From contig NC_133537.1 of NCBI RefSeq assembly GCF_048544455.1, positions 311,649,738 to 311,713,737 of the forward strand: a stretch of DNA of 64,000 nt, written 5' to 3'. The position numbers were made by a program, and so were the translations under genes. Below are positions 20,087 through 31,365 of this stretch, one piece after another. The notes below the pieces were generated by a model. That model saw only the letters and a program-made list of their open reading frames with translations, was not told the origin of the DNA and made no database searches. Each line of letters opens with the position of its first letter. The stretch's first letter is position 1. This DNA comes from Silene latifolia. Lineage: Eukaryota > Streptophyta > Magnoliopsida > Caryophyllales > Caryophyllaceae.

Positions 20087-23000
20087 TTTTGGATTTTGGA
20101 ATGTTAGGGGTATTAATAGTGAGAATAAGCAGAGTGATGTTAGATGGTTTCTGCACTATAATAATATAGGAGTTTTTGGGTTACTTGAAACTAGGGTTAA
20201 ATCACCATCAATCAATAAAGTACATGGGGGCATTGGTAGTCAATGGAGTTTAGTGCATAATAATGACAGTCATCCTGGGGGCAGAATTTGGGTTATTTGG
20301 GATGCTGTGAATTACAATGTGGATGTTGTTAGGTGTGAAGCTCAAGTCATCCACACTAAAGTCACTTTTCTTCCAACTGGCAAGGAATGGTGGTTATCTG
20401 TGGTGTATGGTTTTAACAGGGTTCATGAAAGGCTTCCTTTATGGGCTTCTATTAATAATATGAGACAATTTGTGGAAGGTCCTTGGATGGTTATGGGAGA
20501 CTTCAACAATGTGTTGGCCATGTGTGAGAGGTTGGGGGCAGAAGTTATTAATTATGAAATGAAAGATTTCCAAGAGTGTGTTGCAACCTGTGGGTTAATG
20601 GATATTCCTGCTACTGGTGCCTTCTTCACTTGGACAAACAAACATGAGCCAGGGGAGTTGGTGCTTAGCAGAATTGATAGGGTATTGATCACTGATGAAT
20701 GGTTTCAGGAATTCCCTGATACTACTACTGTATTTCACCCTGAAGGGCTCTTTGACCATTGCCCTTGCATTATCAATCAGAGTAGTGTAATGGAGAGGAA
20801 GAAAGGCTGCTTTAGATATTTTAACATGTGGGGGAAAGATCCTGAGTTTTTGATGACTGTTCAAGAAGTATGGGGGAGGCATCTCTATGGGTACAAGATG
20901 TTCCAGTTGGTTAAAAAGCTTAAAATGCTGAAATATCCTTTGAAGAAACTAAATGGTACTGCTTTTGCCAATATTGAAACCTCTGCTACAGTTGCCAGAA
21001 TGCATTTAACTCATGTTCAAAGGAAATTGCAATCTGATCCTACCAACCTTGAGGTACAGCATGAAGTGCACCTGGCTGCTCAATGTTATAAGACAATGGA
21101 GGAGGCTAGAAGGAGTTTTCTAGCTTAGAAGGCTAAAGCTCAGTGGATGCATGAAGGAGATGATAATACTCATTATTTCCATAGCCTTATCAAATCCAGG
21201 AGAATGCATAACAGAATCATGGCTATTCAGGATCTCCATGGGAACACCTATACTAATGCTTCTGAGATTGAGGAAGCATTCATTGAATATTTTAAAAATC
21301 TACTGGGGTCCTGTAAGAGAGTCAAGAAGGTTCATATACCTACTGTGAGAAATGGGAGACTTGTAACTGAAGCTCAATGTCTAGAGATGTCTAAGGAAGT
21401 GATTGATCAGGAAATCAGGGAAGCTGTATGGGGTATACCTGCCACAAAAGCCCCTGGACCTGATGGTTTCACTTCTCAATTTTTTAGAGATGCTTTCTCT
21501 ATGGTGGGAGGTGATCTGGTGGATGCAGTCAAAGAATTTTTTACTTCTGGGAAGCTGCTGCGGCAGATGAATGCTACCACTCTCACACTTATTCCCAAAA
21601 AAGCCAGACCTGTCTCAGTGGCTGATTTTAGACCAATTGCGTGTTGCAATGTGATCTATAAGATTATTTCCAAAGTAATATGCAACAGGTTGGCTGGTGT
21701 CTTGCCTAGTATTGTGAGTGACACCCAGAGTGCTTTCATTAAAGGCAGGGATATTGTAGATAACATCTTAATATGTCATGATCTTGTCAGGATGTACCAA
21801 AGGAAGGCTTGTTCCCCTAGATGTATTATGAAGGTGGATCTGAAAAAAGCATATGATTCAGTGGAATGGTGCTTTATTGAGCAAATGTTGACTGCACTTA
21901 ACTTCCCCCCTAAAATGGTTCAATGGATTATGGTCTGTGTGTCTACCCCCTGGTTCACCTTGTCTATCAATGGGTCCAACTTTGGCTATTTTCCAGGCAA
22001 GAGGGGGATAAGACAAGGGGATCCCATGTCTCCCTTGCTGTTCACCCTCTGTATGGAATACTTGAGCAGAATCCTCCAGGAAGTCACAGCTAGAGTTGAG
22101 TTTAATTACCATCCACTTTGCAGAGCTCTGAAATTAACTCATTTGTGCTTTGCTGATGACCTGTTGCTTTTTAGCAGAGGTGACAGGATGTCTATTAAGG
22201 TCATCCTTAGGGCATTTGCCACTTTCTCAAGTGCCTCTGGGTTGGACATGAATAAGGAGAAATCTGATATATACTTTAATGGTATGCAGCATGGTGAGAT
22301 TGACCATATTCTGACTATTTCTGGGTTCAATGCTTGGGTATTGCCATTCAGGTACCTTGGCATCCCAATTTCTTGCAAAATAATGGCTATAGGTGATTGT
22401 ACCAGACTTGTGGAGAAGGTGGTTGCTAGAATCAGAGGATGGGGAGCCAAAAAACTGAGCTATGCAGGTAGATTGGTACTCATTAAGGTTGTTTTAACAC
22501 AATTGCATACTTATTGGACTCGGATCTTTGTTGTTCCTGTCACTGTCATAGATCGAATTAAGGGGATTTTTAGGAATTATTTATGGTCTGGATCTGAACA
22601 ATACCTTAGAACTCCCACTGTTGCTTGGGAAAAGATTTGCAGAGAAAAGAAGGAGGGGGGCTGGGCATTGTGAACTCTAGACATTGGAACACTGCCATGA
22701 TAGCCAAGTATACTGGTTGGTTAGATACTAAATCTGATCATCTCTGGATCAGATGGGTAGATCATATTTATATGAAAGGGAGAGATTGGTTTGACTACTG
22801 TCCTACAGCCAATACAAGTTGGACCTGGCGTAAAATCTGTCAGGTTAAGGACCAAGTGAAGCTGGGTTTCTCTAATGGGATTTGGAATTGCACACAGGGT
22901 GAGTATAATGTGGCTAGTGGGTATAAGTGGTTGATGGGTCAGCAGCAGCCTGTTCCTTGGTACCCGCTGATTTGGAGCAAGACTATCATTCCTAAGCATG

Positions 23001-23446
23001 CCTTCATTGGGTGGCTGATAGTACAAAGAAGGTTGCTCACTAAGGACAGACTACTTAAGTTTGGTGTTTTCAATGATGGACTTTGTGAATTCTGCCAGGA
23101 CCAGTTGGAAGATCATAGACATTTATTGTATGAGTGTGCATTTAGTAAACAGTGCTGGGTGATGTTATCTTATTGGCTTGGCATCCCTTTACCTAGGAAC
23201 AGAGTGGTAGAGTGGTGGGTGTAATGGAGATGCTCCTCTTTGATGAAGAAACAGATTGTATGTGCTGCCATTGTAGCACTATGGTACTATATTTGGAATG
23301 CTAGGAATGTATGCAGGACTGAAGCTAAAGTCCCGTGTCCTAGATGGATAATTCAGAAGGTGAAATGTGACATTCAAGCTAGATGCAGGGAAAGGGCTTG
23401 GGCGCTCAAAGTTCAGAAGTTCCCGTGGGAGCCAAATTATGACTAG
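20079..23446 (+). pseudogene. LINE ORF2: endonuclease and reverse transcriptase
   Basis: ATG 20079 lies inside the end of ORF1. The endonuclease (20079-20780) shows WNVRGINS, ETRVKS, MGDFNNV, RIDRVL and FDHCP. The reverse transcriptase (about 21400-22400) shows KAPGPDGF, FRPIACCNVIYKI, KVDLKKAYDSVEW, GIRQGDPMSPLLF and CFADDLLLF. A zinc-binding RVT domain (about 22900-23170) has CEFCQDQLEDHRHLLYEC. Breaks: TAG at 21126-21128, a frameshift near 22650-22673 in a G-rich run, and TAA at 23222-23224. The enzyme nicks target DNA and copies LINE RNA at the nick. Confidence 0.92.
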
Positions 23447-23571
23447 TCTTGTTAGTTGGGTGCTAAATGCAACTGTATTTTTTTTATTGGTGATGGTGTT
23501 TTGTAAGGAACAATTTTGATTATTATTAATATATTTTCACAGTTCACCAAAAAAAAAAAACAAAAAAATAT

Positions 23572-24362
23572 TAAATACGTGCAAGGCAAGGGTAAAGGAC
23601 TCGAAGTAGCACATAAGTCTCAACGTTCCAAATCAACCTATATGCAAAATTTAACATGGAATTTTTGAATTTTTTATGAGATTTTGGAATAAAACAACAG
23701 TGCATGCGAAAATAAACGTGCAAACTGAAATGCAATAAAAACAACATGCAGACACAGATATGGTTGCATACCATTCCCAAACCGAACCGTATAATGCCCT
23801 CATTGTACCCAAAAATAGGGAAAGGAAATGCAAACTGAAGAAAACAGAAGAGTGTATACTCGGAAAACTTACAAGATAACGCAAAATAATGACCTCCCCA
23901 AACCAGCCAGCAACAAGGGGGGGTCATAAACAGTTCCATAGCAACATCGCAGGACACGGGTCAAAGCATTAGTACTCGATCGAGGTAAATGGCATTCGAT
24001 CGAGTGGATTAGGCTTGCAGAAGTGCTCGATCGAAGAAATGAGGCTCTCGATCGAGATGTCGGCTTTTGGTAGTTCTCGATCGAGAAATGGGGGTGTTCG
24101 ATCGAGTAGATTAGGCAGCAAAAGCGCTCGATCGAGAACATAAAGTACTCGATCGAGAAGTCCACGTGAGATTCCTGCAAAGACGCAACAAATAGCCCGC
24201 GGAACTAACAAAACAAGCTTAAACGTTCAGTCTATCGTTTCTATAACTAAAAACTAAAGCACACAAAATTAACTAAAAGTTTTAACAAAAGTACAACAAA
24301 TTACAAGTCGGGTTGCCTCTCGGATAGCGCAGGTTTAAGAGGTCCCGTACGACCTTTTGACT
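23572..24362 (-). other. Athila 3' non-coding segment downstream of integrase
   Basis: Resumes the Athila element after the LINE. No ORF of note. The main feature is the CTCGATCGAG array at 23972-24160; the rest is AT-rich. Confidence 0.6.
23972..24160. repeat. CTCGATCGAG palindrome array, Athila 3' region
   Basis: About eight copies of CTCGATCGAG or one-base variants (TTCGATCGAG, CTCGATCGAA), about 20-30 bp apart, outside LTR and coding sequence. Confidence 0.9.
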
Positions 24363-25423
24363 TCAATTATCTCGCTCATCTGGATTGTCAAAGTAGAAAA
24401 CTCCGACCTTGCCAACCAAGTCATTTGCTCCATAGTAATGCTTCAGATATTGGCCATTCACTTTAAACCTTCGGCCCTCGGAATTCTCTAATTCAACGGA
24501 CCTAAATTTGGTGACAGTAGTCACTGTATAAGGGCCACTCCACATGGACTTCAGCTTACCAGGGAACAAGCGTAGTCGGGCATTAAACAACAACACCTCT
24601 GCCCGACATGGAATTCCCACGGTATGATTCTTTTGTCGTGCCATGTCTTCGTTTTCTCTTTGTAGATGCGCGAGCTATCATAGGCATTTAGCCCAAACTC
24701 TTCCAGCTCATCTAGCTGCAATAAACGGTTTTGACCACGCAGCTTAGGATCATAATTTAATTCACAAATAGCCCACCAAGCGTTGCATTCTAGTTCAACA
24801 GGTAAATGACAGGACTTCCCATAAGCCAACCGATATGGTGATGCACCAATCGGTGTTTTAAAGGCAGTCCGATATGCCCATAATGTTTCATCCAATGTAA
24901 GACTCCAATCCTTCCGCGATTTAGAGACAACTTTAGCTAAAATCTCCTTTAGTTCCCTATTAGAGACCTCAACCTGCCCACTAGTTTGGGGATGGTACCC
25001 CAAACCTCTGCGATGTTGGACACCGACTTTAGACAGTATAGCTGTGAGTTTCTTCTCTTTAAAATGTATTCCCCCTTCACTAATGTCGACCCTAGGGACA
25101 CCAAATCGAGGAAAAATAATCTTTTTAAACATTTTAATCACGGTCTTGGCAACACAGTTAGGTGAAGCAATAGCTTCCACCCATTTAGACACATAGTCTA
25201 CAGCTACCAATATATACCTGTTACCTTTACTAGACGGGAAGGGTCCTTGGAAATCAATGCCCCAGACATCAAAAACCTCGACCTCTAGAATGTCATTTTG
25301 AGGCATCTCATGTCTCTTGGAGATATTCCCAGAGCGTTGGCAAGCATCACAGGCTGAAACAAACACTTTAGCATCTGCAAGCAAAGTAGGCCAGAAAAAA
25401 CCAGATTGAAGTACCTTAGCCAC
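24363..25423 (-). pseudogene. Athila integrase
   Basis: The main frame (25423-24551) carries CDACQRSGN of the zinc-binding end, GIDFQGPF with the first catalytic Asp, and GQVEVSNRE with the catalytic Glu. The second catalytic position reads [10 protein letters not shown], where SDGG is expected, so Asp has become Glu. The C-terminal part moves to another frame (24644-24363) with [11 protein letters not shown], typical of plant integrase tails. A frame change also separates it from the RNase H region. An inactive integrase is the likely reading. Confidence 0.87.
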
Positions 25424-25479
25424 GGTTTGCGACGGACCGTGATGACCACCATAAGAAGAAGAATAAGAATGACATCCTT

Positions 25480-26986
25480 CTAGGACTGCTCTGGTCTCCC
25501 ATTATGGAATACACCATTGTAAAGACCGTCTGCACACTCCTTAAATAAATAAGGATCATCCCAGAAATATAGTTTTGCGTCATGAACAAATCGCTTCCTC
25601 TGCTGATAAGATACGTCAGGTGGCAGCTCGCCACTGACAACATAGTTAGCCAAATCTGCATACCATGAATCATGGTTAGTGTTAGTAAAAACTGCAAATA
25701 AAGAGTCATCAGGAAAAGAATCATCAATAGGTAAAGGATCCTCTCCCTCTTGCTGCGGTAATCGCGACAGGTGATTAACTACTACATTCTCGGCGCCCGT
25801 CTTGTCTTTGATTTGCAGATCAAATTCTTGGAGAAGGAGTATCCATCTCAACAGTCGTGGCTTAGCTTCCTTCTTAGCAAGAAGGTGTCTCAGTGCTGCA
25901 TGGTCCATAAAAACAGTAACTTCCGAACCTATCAAGTAAGAGCGGAATTTCTCCAGCGTATAAACCATAGCTAACAGCTCCTTCTCAGTAGTGGTATATT
26001 TCACTTGAGCCTCATCCAGGGTTCGGCTCGTATAGTAAATTGCGCTCAAAGCTTTGTCTTTCCGCTGACCTAACACTGCTCCTAGTGCATAATCACTAGC
26101 ATCACACATAATCTCAAATGGCAGCTCCCAGCTGGGAGGCTGGATAATCGGTGCTGAAATCAAGGCCTGCTTCAACCTGTCAAAAGCAGAAAGACACTCG
26201 TCAGTAAAAACAAAGGGGGCATCCTTAAGTAACAACTGTGTAATTGGTTTAGAAATTTTCGAAAAGTCCTTAATGAACCGGCGATAAAAGCTAGCATGAC
26301 CAAGGAAACTCCTCACTCCTTTAATATTAACAGGAGGAGGCAATTGCTGAATCACTTGCACCTTTGCCTTATCCACCTCAATGCCCATATCAGAAACTAA
26401 GTGCTCTAAGACAACTCCCTCGTTGACCATAAAGTGGCACTTCTCCCAGTTAAGCATAAGATTAACCTTAATGCAGCGCTACAACACTTTATCTAGGTTA
26501 GACAAGAAGTTATCAAAATCACTCCCAACGACACTGAAATCGTCCATAAAGACCTCCATAATAGACTCTATATACTAAGAAAATATCCCCATCATGCACC
26601 TTTGAAAGGTGGCAGGGGCATTACACAAACCAAAAGGCATTCTACGATAAGCAAAAACACCTTGAGGACATGTAAAAGTAGTCTTTTCCTGATTACCCAT
26701 CTAAATAACAGAAAAACTTATGAGAGGCTAACTTTTCTACCATCTGATCAATAAAAGGAAGGGGGAAGTGATCCTTCTTCGTGGCGGCATTCAGCTGTCT
26801 GTAATCTCTGCACATCCGTTAACCAGTCACAACTCTAGTAGGTATCAATTCATTTTTGTCATTCTTAACCACATTAGCCCCTCCTTTCTTAGGAACCACC
26901 TGAACTGGACTCACCCATTTAGAATGACCAACAGAGTAGATAATACCTGCATCGAGTAGCTTCATTACCTCAGCCATCACAACATC
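25480..26986 (-). pseudogene. Athila reverse transcriptase and RNase H
   Basis: The 5' half (26986-26460) is interrupted by stops but keeps RT motifs, including FMDDFSVVG near 26552-26530 and MPFGL-NAPATF. The open frame 26457-25480 holds the thumb region ([17 protein letters not shown]) and RNase H with [17 protein letters not shown] and FMDHAALR. The last RNase H Asp is replaced: VVVNHLSR where ADHLSR is usual. Stops include TAG near 26483 and one near 26573. The domain would make element cDNA but cannot be functional here. Confidence 0.88.
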
Positions 26987-28009
26987 CTACATCTTCTGAT
27001 TCAGCATGCGCTGACCCTGTCTGCAAGGTTTGTGATCTTCTTCTAGCTCAATCCTGTGCATACAAATATCAGGACTGATGCCCTGAATATCATCCAACGA
27101 ATAACCCATCGCTTTCCTGTTTTTCTTAAGAACAGCTAACAAGGCGGTCAACTGCTTATCATCAAGTTTAGTACTAACAATGACTGGATACTGCTCCGTA
27201 TCATCTAAAAATGCATATTTAAGATGGGAAGGAAGAGGCTTATGCTCAATTACCTTTACCTCCATAGCACAAAGAGTGTTTACTAATTGTTCTACCCTCT
27301 CTCCTTCAGCGTCGGTGATTTCACGCTCATCTATCGCAGCTTCAAGCAGATCCAACACAACGTCATTGTTTTCCGGGTTATCTGCACACTCATCTAACAA
27401 CATTAAAGCTTGTAGTGGATCCTTTATCATGGAATCCGACCAGAACTCATAAACAGACTCATCAACGATATCAAATGAATAACAAGTATCCTCTATCATT
27501 GGTCTAGCAAGTGTACCAGGCAAACTGAAAGTGATAGCGTCATCCCCCACTGCAAGAGTCAAACGCCCTTGTTTGACATCTATAATAGCCTCAGTTGTAC
27601 ACAAGAATGGTCTTTCCAATATAATCGGGGTTCGGGTATCCTCAGCTATGTCTAAGACAATAAAATCTACTGGTATAAAGAACTTGCCTACTTTGACAAG
27701 CACGTCTTCTAGGATACCTAGGGGTCGTCTGACCGATCTATCAGCCATCTAGAGGGTGATATTAATCATTTTAAGGTGACCCATATTAAGCTTCTTGCAG
27801 ACAGAGTAAGGCATGACACTGACACTGGCTCCTAAATCATAGAGAGCCTTATCTATCACTTCATTTCCTATGATACAGTTAATAGAGAAACTACCCGGGT
27901 CATTCATTTTAGGTGGAGCTTTATTAAGAATTAGGTTACTAAATTCTTCCATAAAGGCAACGGTCTCAAACTCACTAAGCTCTCTCTTACGCGTTATAAT
28001 ATCTTTCAT
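26987..28009 (-). pseudogene. Athila protease region
   Basis: Two frames separated by a stop at 27751-27749 (28009-27749 and 27748-26987) read as one domain. ALYDLGASVSVMP is the retropepsin active site in the DLGA form of Athila elements, and RTPIILERPFL corresponds to the ILGRPFL box. Downstream is an acidic linker and then the start of RT (CMHRIELEEDHKPCRQGQRM). It would cleave the polyprotein. Confidence 0.85.
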
Positions 28010-28063
28010 AAATTTTGCATAAGAAGGTACCTAGGTAATTAGCTCGGTAAAAGGAACGGTCAC

Positions 28064-28822
28064 CTAAAGGTTCTTGACCACATCCACAAACTTACCGTAC
28101 TGTCGCTCGATCTTAGCATCTTTCAGTCGTCCTAGATAAGGGATTCTGGTGATGGTGAGCGGGTCCACGAATTTCTCTTTACCTTTGTCTAAACTTGGCA
28201 TCTCCACAACAAGGGAAGATGACCCATCGACGTTTTTATATTTTGAAATGATGTTGTCGCCTTTGCATGTGCTCGATCGAGTAACATTATCACTCGAATG
28301 AGACCTTTTCTCGTGGGAACTGCTCAATCGAGGAACACAAACCTCTTGATCAAGATCATCAATTTGGGCACTCCTCGATCGAGAACCTAGATCACTCGAT
28401 CGAGGACTTTCAGAGGAAAAACCACTCGATCGAGGACCAGATTCACTCGATCGAGGACTTGGACGATGTTCAGCAGCGACGTCGTCAATTTGCTCTTCCA
28501 AAACAGTTTCCGGAATTTCATCAACAAGTATATCAGCATTTTCCGGCATTATCGGTCCGTCATAAGTAAGACCATAACAGATATTAATTGCATTAATCAG
28601 GTCGCAAGGAGGTGATCGATTCGCGTGACTCATTTGCTCGGAAGCAAGTTGCGCGAATTGGTCTTTCAACTTCTCTATGAAGTTCTCAGCTTTTTCCAAA
28701 ATTTTCTCGAGTTGAAGTGCTAAAGATAGCACCAAGGATTTCAACTCCGCAATCTCTGTATTTGTAGAAGAAAAATTACCTTGTTGCGGCATCGAATTAA
28801 TAGGACTAGAGATACTTGGCAT
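28064..28822 (-). CDS. Athila gag-pol linker with Ser/Arg-rich repeats
   Basis: A 252-codon open frame between gag and protease. Residues about 15-60 form a coiled-coil-like Leu/Glu/Lys segment. The middle is rich in RSS, SSE and SRS, because the CTCGATCGAG palindromes at 28270-28460 are translated here. The end (IPYLGRLKDAKIERQYGKFVD) is the conserved segment that precedes the Athila protease. I do not know a separate function. A stop separates it from gag. Confidence 0.75.
   Translation of the reverse strand: MPSISSPINSMPQQGNFSSTNTEIAELKSLVLSLALQLEKILEKAENFIEKLKDQFAQLASEQMSHANRSPPCDLINAINICYGLTYDGPIMPENADILVDEIPETVLEEQIDDVAAEHRPSPRSSESGPRSSGFSSESPRSSDLGSRSRSAQIDDLDQEVCVPRLSSSHEKRSHSSDNVTRSSTCKGDNIISKYKNVDGSSSLVVEMPSLDKGKEKFVDPLTITRIPYLGRLKDAKIERQYGKFVDVVKNL
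28266..28460. repeat. CTCGATCGAG palindrome array within coding linker
   Basis: About eight copies, five or six exact and others with one or two changes (CTCGAATGAG, CTCAATCGAG, CTTGATCAAG), spaced about 20-30 bp apart, inside an open reading frame. Confidence 0.9.
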
Positions 28823-28885
28823 GATTAGATCTTCATAAAGTTTATAGAACGGAACTCCTTGCTTATATTGTTGGTAAGCATGGAC

Positions 28886-29767
28886 TCACTCTACTTCCGC
28901 CATACAAGTAATAGGATCATGTCCTTCCGTACCACATCTATCACAAAACACATCTTGCTCAATTATGGCATGGACCTGCTCATGGTCACCCGAAATTTGT
29001 AGAATCTCCGAATTATCACACCTTTCATTAGGAATTTCCACCTCAGCTACAAGAGATTCACCGGCTCTTTCATTCACTCGCCTACCTCCTCTGGGATTCC
29101 CATACTCAGCTACATGAATGACCATGTCTTCAATAAGATGCCATCCCTTATTATCTTCAACATTTTTCTGAAATCTCCCTTTAGCTGCATTATCCAATAT
29201 GGCTCTTTGATCAGCATACGACCCATTGTAAAATTGGGTGCATAAGAACCATCGTTGGAAACCATGATGAGGTACAGAGCGAACTAGCTTCTTGAACCTA
29301 GTCCAAGCTTCACTCAAATCTTCAGTGGCCAATTGTGTGAAAGTAGTGATTTGGCCTCTTAGTGTATTGGTGCGTTGTGGTGGGAAGTACCTTCTGTAAA
29401 AGGCTAAAGCTAGGGAATTCCAGTCAGTAACACCAACAGCTTCCCTATCCAAATCTCTCAACCACTCCCCGGCGTCATCAGTCAAAGAAAGAGGAAAAAG
29501 AACTCCCTTGACCCTATCCTGTGTCACCCCAGCAGCTAAAGGAATGGTGGAGCAATACTCATTAAACAACTCCATATGCTTACACGGATCCTCGCCAGCT
29601 ACCCCCTTGAAGAGATTCCTCTCAACCAACTGAATGTAGAATGGATGAATTCCAAAGGTGCCCGAATCTGTAGTAGGAAGTAAGAAACCTTTGGGCAAAG
29701 AATCTACGGTAGGTTCTGAGTGACTGGCGATGTTCGGCATCTTTAGCAAAGGAAGTTGTAAGAACAA
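28886..29767 (-). CDS. Athila gag
   Basis: A 293-codon frame. The Retrotrans_gag core spans about residues 60-170 (AGEWLRDLDRE, LALAFYRRYFPPQRT, LSEAWTRFKKLVRSVPHHG). A single CCHC-type knuckle, CDRCGTEGHDPITC, lies near the C-terminus. Gag forms the particle that packages element RNA. It is followed by a stop and then the linker frame. The start is approximate, since the first residues read through the leader. Confidence 0.88.
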   Translation of the reverse strand: MFLQLPLLKMPNIASHSEPTVDSLPKGFLLPTTDSGTFGIHPFYIQLVERNLFKGVAGEDPCKHMELFNEYCSTIPLAAGVTQDRVKGVLFPLSLTDDAGEWLRDLDREAVGVTDWNSLALAFYRRYFPPQRTNTLRGQITTFTQLATEDLSEAWTRFKKLVRSVPHHGFQRWFLCTQFYNGSYADQRAILDNAAKGRFQKNVEDNKGWHLIEDMVIHVAEYGNPRGGRRVNERAGESLVAEVEIPNERCDNSEILQISGDHEQVHAIIEQDVFCDRCGTEGHDPITCMAEVE

Positions 29768-29909
29768 CAGATATAACAGTGCCCTCTTCTAGGACAGATT
29801 ACCTGCATCACAATTATAGCCCTAGAGAAAAATATGAGATCAGTCTCAAGGAATAAATTCCTTGAGACGAGAGACAAACTAAATGTAAAGCAAACAAAAT
29901 GACACCACC

Positions 29910-29927
29910 TCCCCGACAACGGCGTCA
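29910..29927 (-). promoter_or_regulatory. Primer-binding site, tRNA-Asp-like
   Basis: The minus strand reads TGACGCCGTTGTCGGGGA, 5 nt inside the LTR. It differs at two positions from TGGCGCCGTTGCCGGGGA, the tRNA-Asp-type primer site common in Athila elements. Confidence 0.8.
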
Positions 29928-29932
29928 AAATT

Positions 29933-31360
29933 TGACACGGCTGTCGCAACCCTCTCAAAAATAAAACCAACCAGTCTCTATAAAATGTAGCATAGGCAGT
30001 CGGGTATCGAATCCACTGGGAGATGAGAATTTTGTATGCTAACTAAGTCTGTCTAAGTAACCGTTTCTTGTGGTTTTGATTATTTTGGTTCTAAACTACG
30101 AAGATATAAGGGAGGAGAGCAGAGAGGGAACAAGGACTAAACTTTAAGGAAGTTGACAAATAGAGAGAAATAGCTAGGACAGTCGGTTCAAAATCACCAT
30201 GGTTTTCTAGGAGTCCAATCTAGGGTCATAGGTCAGCATAAACTCGGTCTGCAGGGTAATGAAAAGGTCCTTTCGGTCTGCTATTCGCCCTAAAACATTA
30301 CTAATTTAGCTTTCACCCTCATTAGAATGCCTAATGTTCATTGCAAGTCTTACCCCTTCCAATCTCTCGATCTAGGTCAAGATGTACCAAATCAATTAGC
30401 TAAATGCGTCGACTCAAACAACTAATCGCTATTAAATGCAATGATTAACAACACATACCCAATTTGTACCAAGCCCTAATCACCTATTCATAACCTCCCT
30501 AATTACCATGGCTCCCCTATGTCCTAGCATAGAATATTAGTTACGCATAAAGAGATTTTGGAAATTAACAACAATAAAAGAGACAATTAAATTGAACATT
30601 CTAATTACTAATAGAAACAACAATTAATATAGAAGAAGGAAGAGATGATAAATAAGATATAAGTGCAATAGAATAAAGAACGAAAATAAAGAACGAAAAT
30701 ACCGAGTACAACGAGTTCCTAAGGTGCCAAGTTCTAGGTCTTAAGAGTAGAGAATAAAAATGAGAGATGAAAGTTTTCAGATCCAAAAGTAAGAGATAAA
30801 AAAGAGATGTCTTGTTCAACTACCGTCGTCCTATTTATTCTAAGATAGAAAATAAAATATTCTTGCGTAAAAATATCCTCACGGCAGAAACTACTCTATC
30901 GAGTAGAATGAAACCACACGATCGAGTAAAATCAAGATCAAACAACTCGATCGAGGACAATAAGTACTCGATCGAGGAACCTAGAAAATGCCCTTCTCAA
31001 CCGAGTACAGTAGTTACTCGATCGAGAATCTTTAGCAGAAAAAGCATCTGATCGACCAGTTTGCAGCGGCCAACTTAGTCGATCGAGCTGTGTTAGCGTG
31101 GATGAACTCAAAACACCTTCTGAAGCCACTTCACGCATCTCTAAGTGACAGATTACAAGCTCCGATTCTTCTTTCTCTAAAATGCATGCAATTCGGACAA
31201 GTTCAGACTCGATTTTGCTTCTTTTCGGTTCATACCTGCAAATAATATAAGACAAACCAAAGTGGACTATTCGGGGGACATTTGTAGCTAGATGCCACGT
31301 AATTAACATAGAAATACGTGTAAATATAGGGTAAAAACCTTATATAGAATACACGCATCA
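29933..31360 (-). repeat. 5' LTR of Athila element (right copy)
   Basis: 1428 bp, TGACACGG at 29933 to GCATCA at 31360. It carries its own copy of the CTCGATCGAG array at about 30893-31090. Several substitutions and small indels against the left LTR show the insertion is not recent. Confidence 0.92.
30893..31090. repeat. CTCGATCGAG palindrome array, right LTR
   Basis: Counterpart of the left LTR array. Some copies have mutated (CTCTATCGAG at about 30895, CATCTGATCGACC), while most keep the full palindrome. Confidence 0.9.
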
Positions 31361-31365
31361 TGTAA

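Larger units (their letters stand above)
18720..23571 (+). mobile_element. L1-type LINE, nearly full length
   Basis: A short leader, ORF1 (18800), ORF2 (20079-23446, broken) and a 3' end ATTATTAATATATTTTCACAG followed by an A-rich tail. It sits in the 3' region of the Athila element in the opposite orientation. The 5' boundary is uncertain. AAAAATATT near 18709-18717 recurs after the tail, but this is low complexity and weak as a target-site duplication. Confidence 0.85.
16114..31360 (-). mobile_element. Athila-type Ty3/gypsy retrotransposon with nested LINE, TSD TGTAA
   Basis: LTRs at 16114-17542 and 29933-31360 share TGACACGGCTGTCGC and ACACGCATCA ends. TGTAA flanks both sides (16109-16113 and 31361-31365). 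On the minus strand the order is LTR, tRNA-Asp-like primer site, gag, linker, protease, RT, RNase H, integrase, 3' non-coding region, purine tract, LTR. The gag, protease and primer site fit the Athila clade. Stops, frameshifts and lost catalytic residues mark it as dead. A LINE occupies about 18720-23571, between the integrase and the 3' LTR. Confidence 0.93.

Noticed and set aside
18709-23573. AAAAATATT as target-site duplication of the long LINE
   Set aside because: Only nine AT-only bases match, beside an A-rich tail, so chance agreement is likely. The 5' boundary was left approximate.
17068-31090. CTCGATCGAG arrays as CRISPR-like arrays
   Set aside because: The repeats are 10-bp palindromes with irregular spacing, lie inside a plant retrotransposon and partly in coding sequence, and no Cas gene is present.
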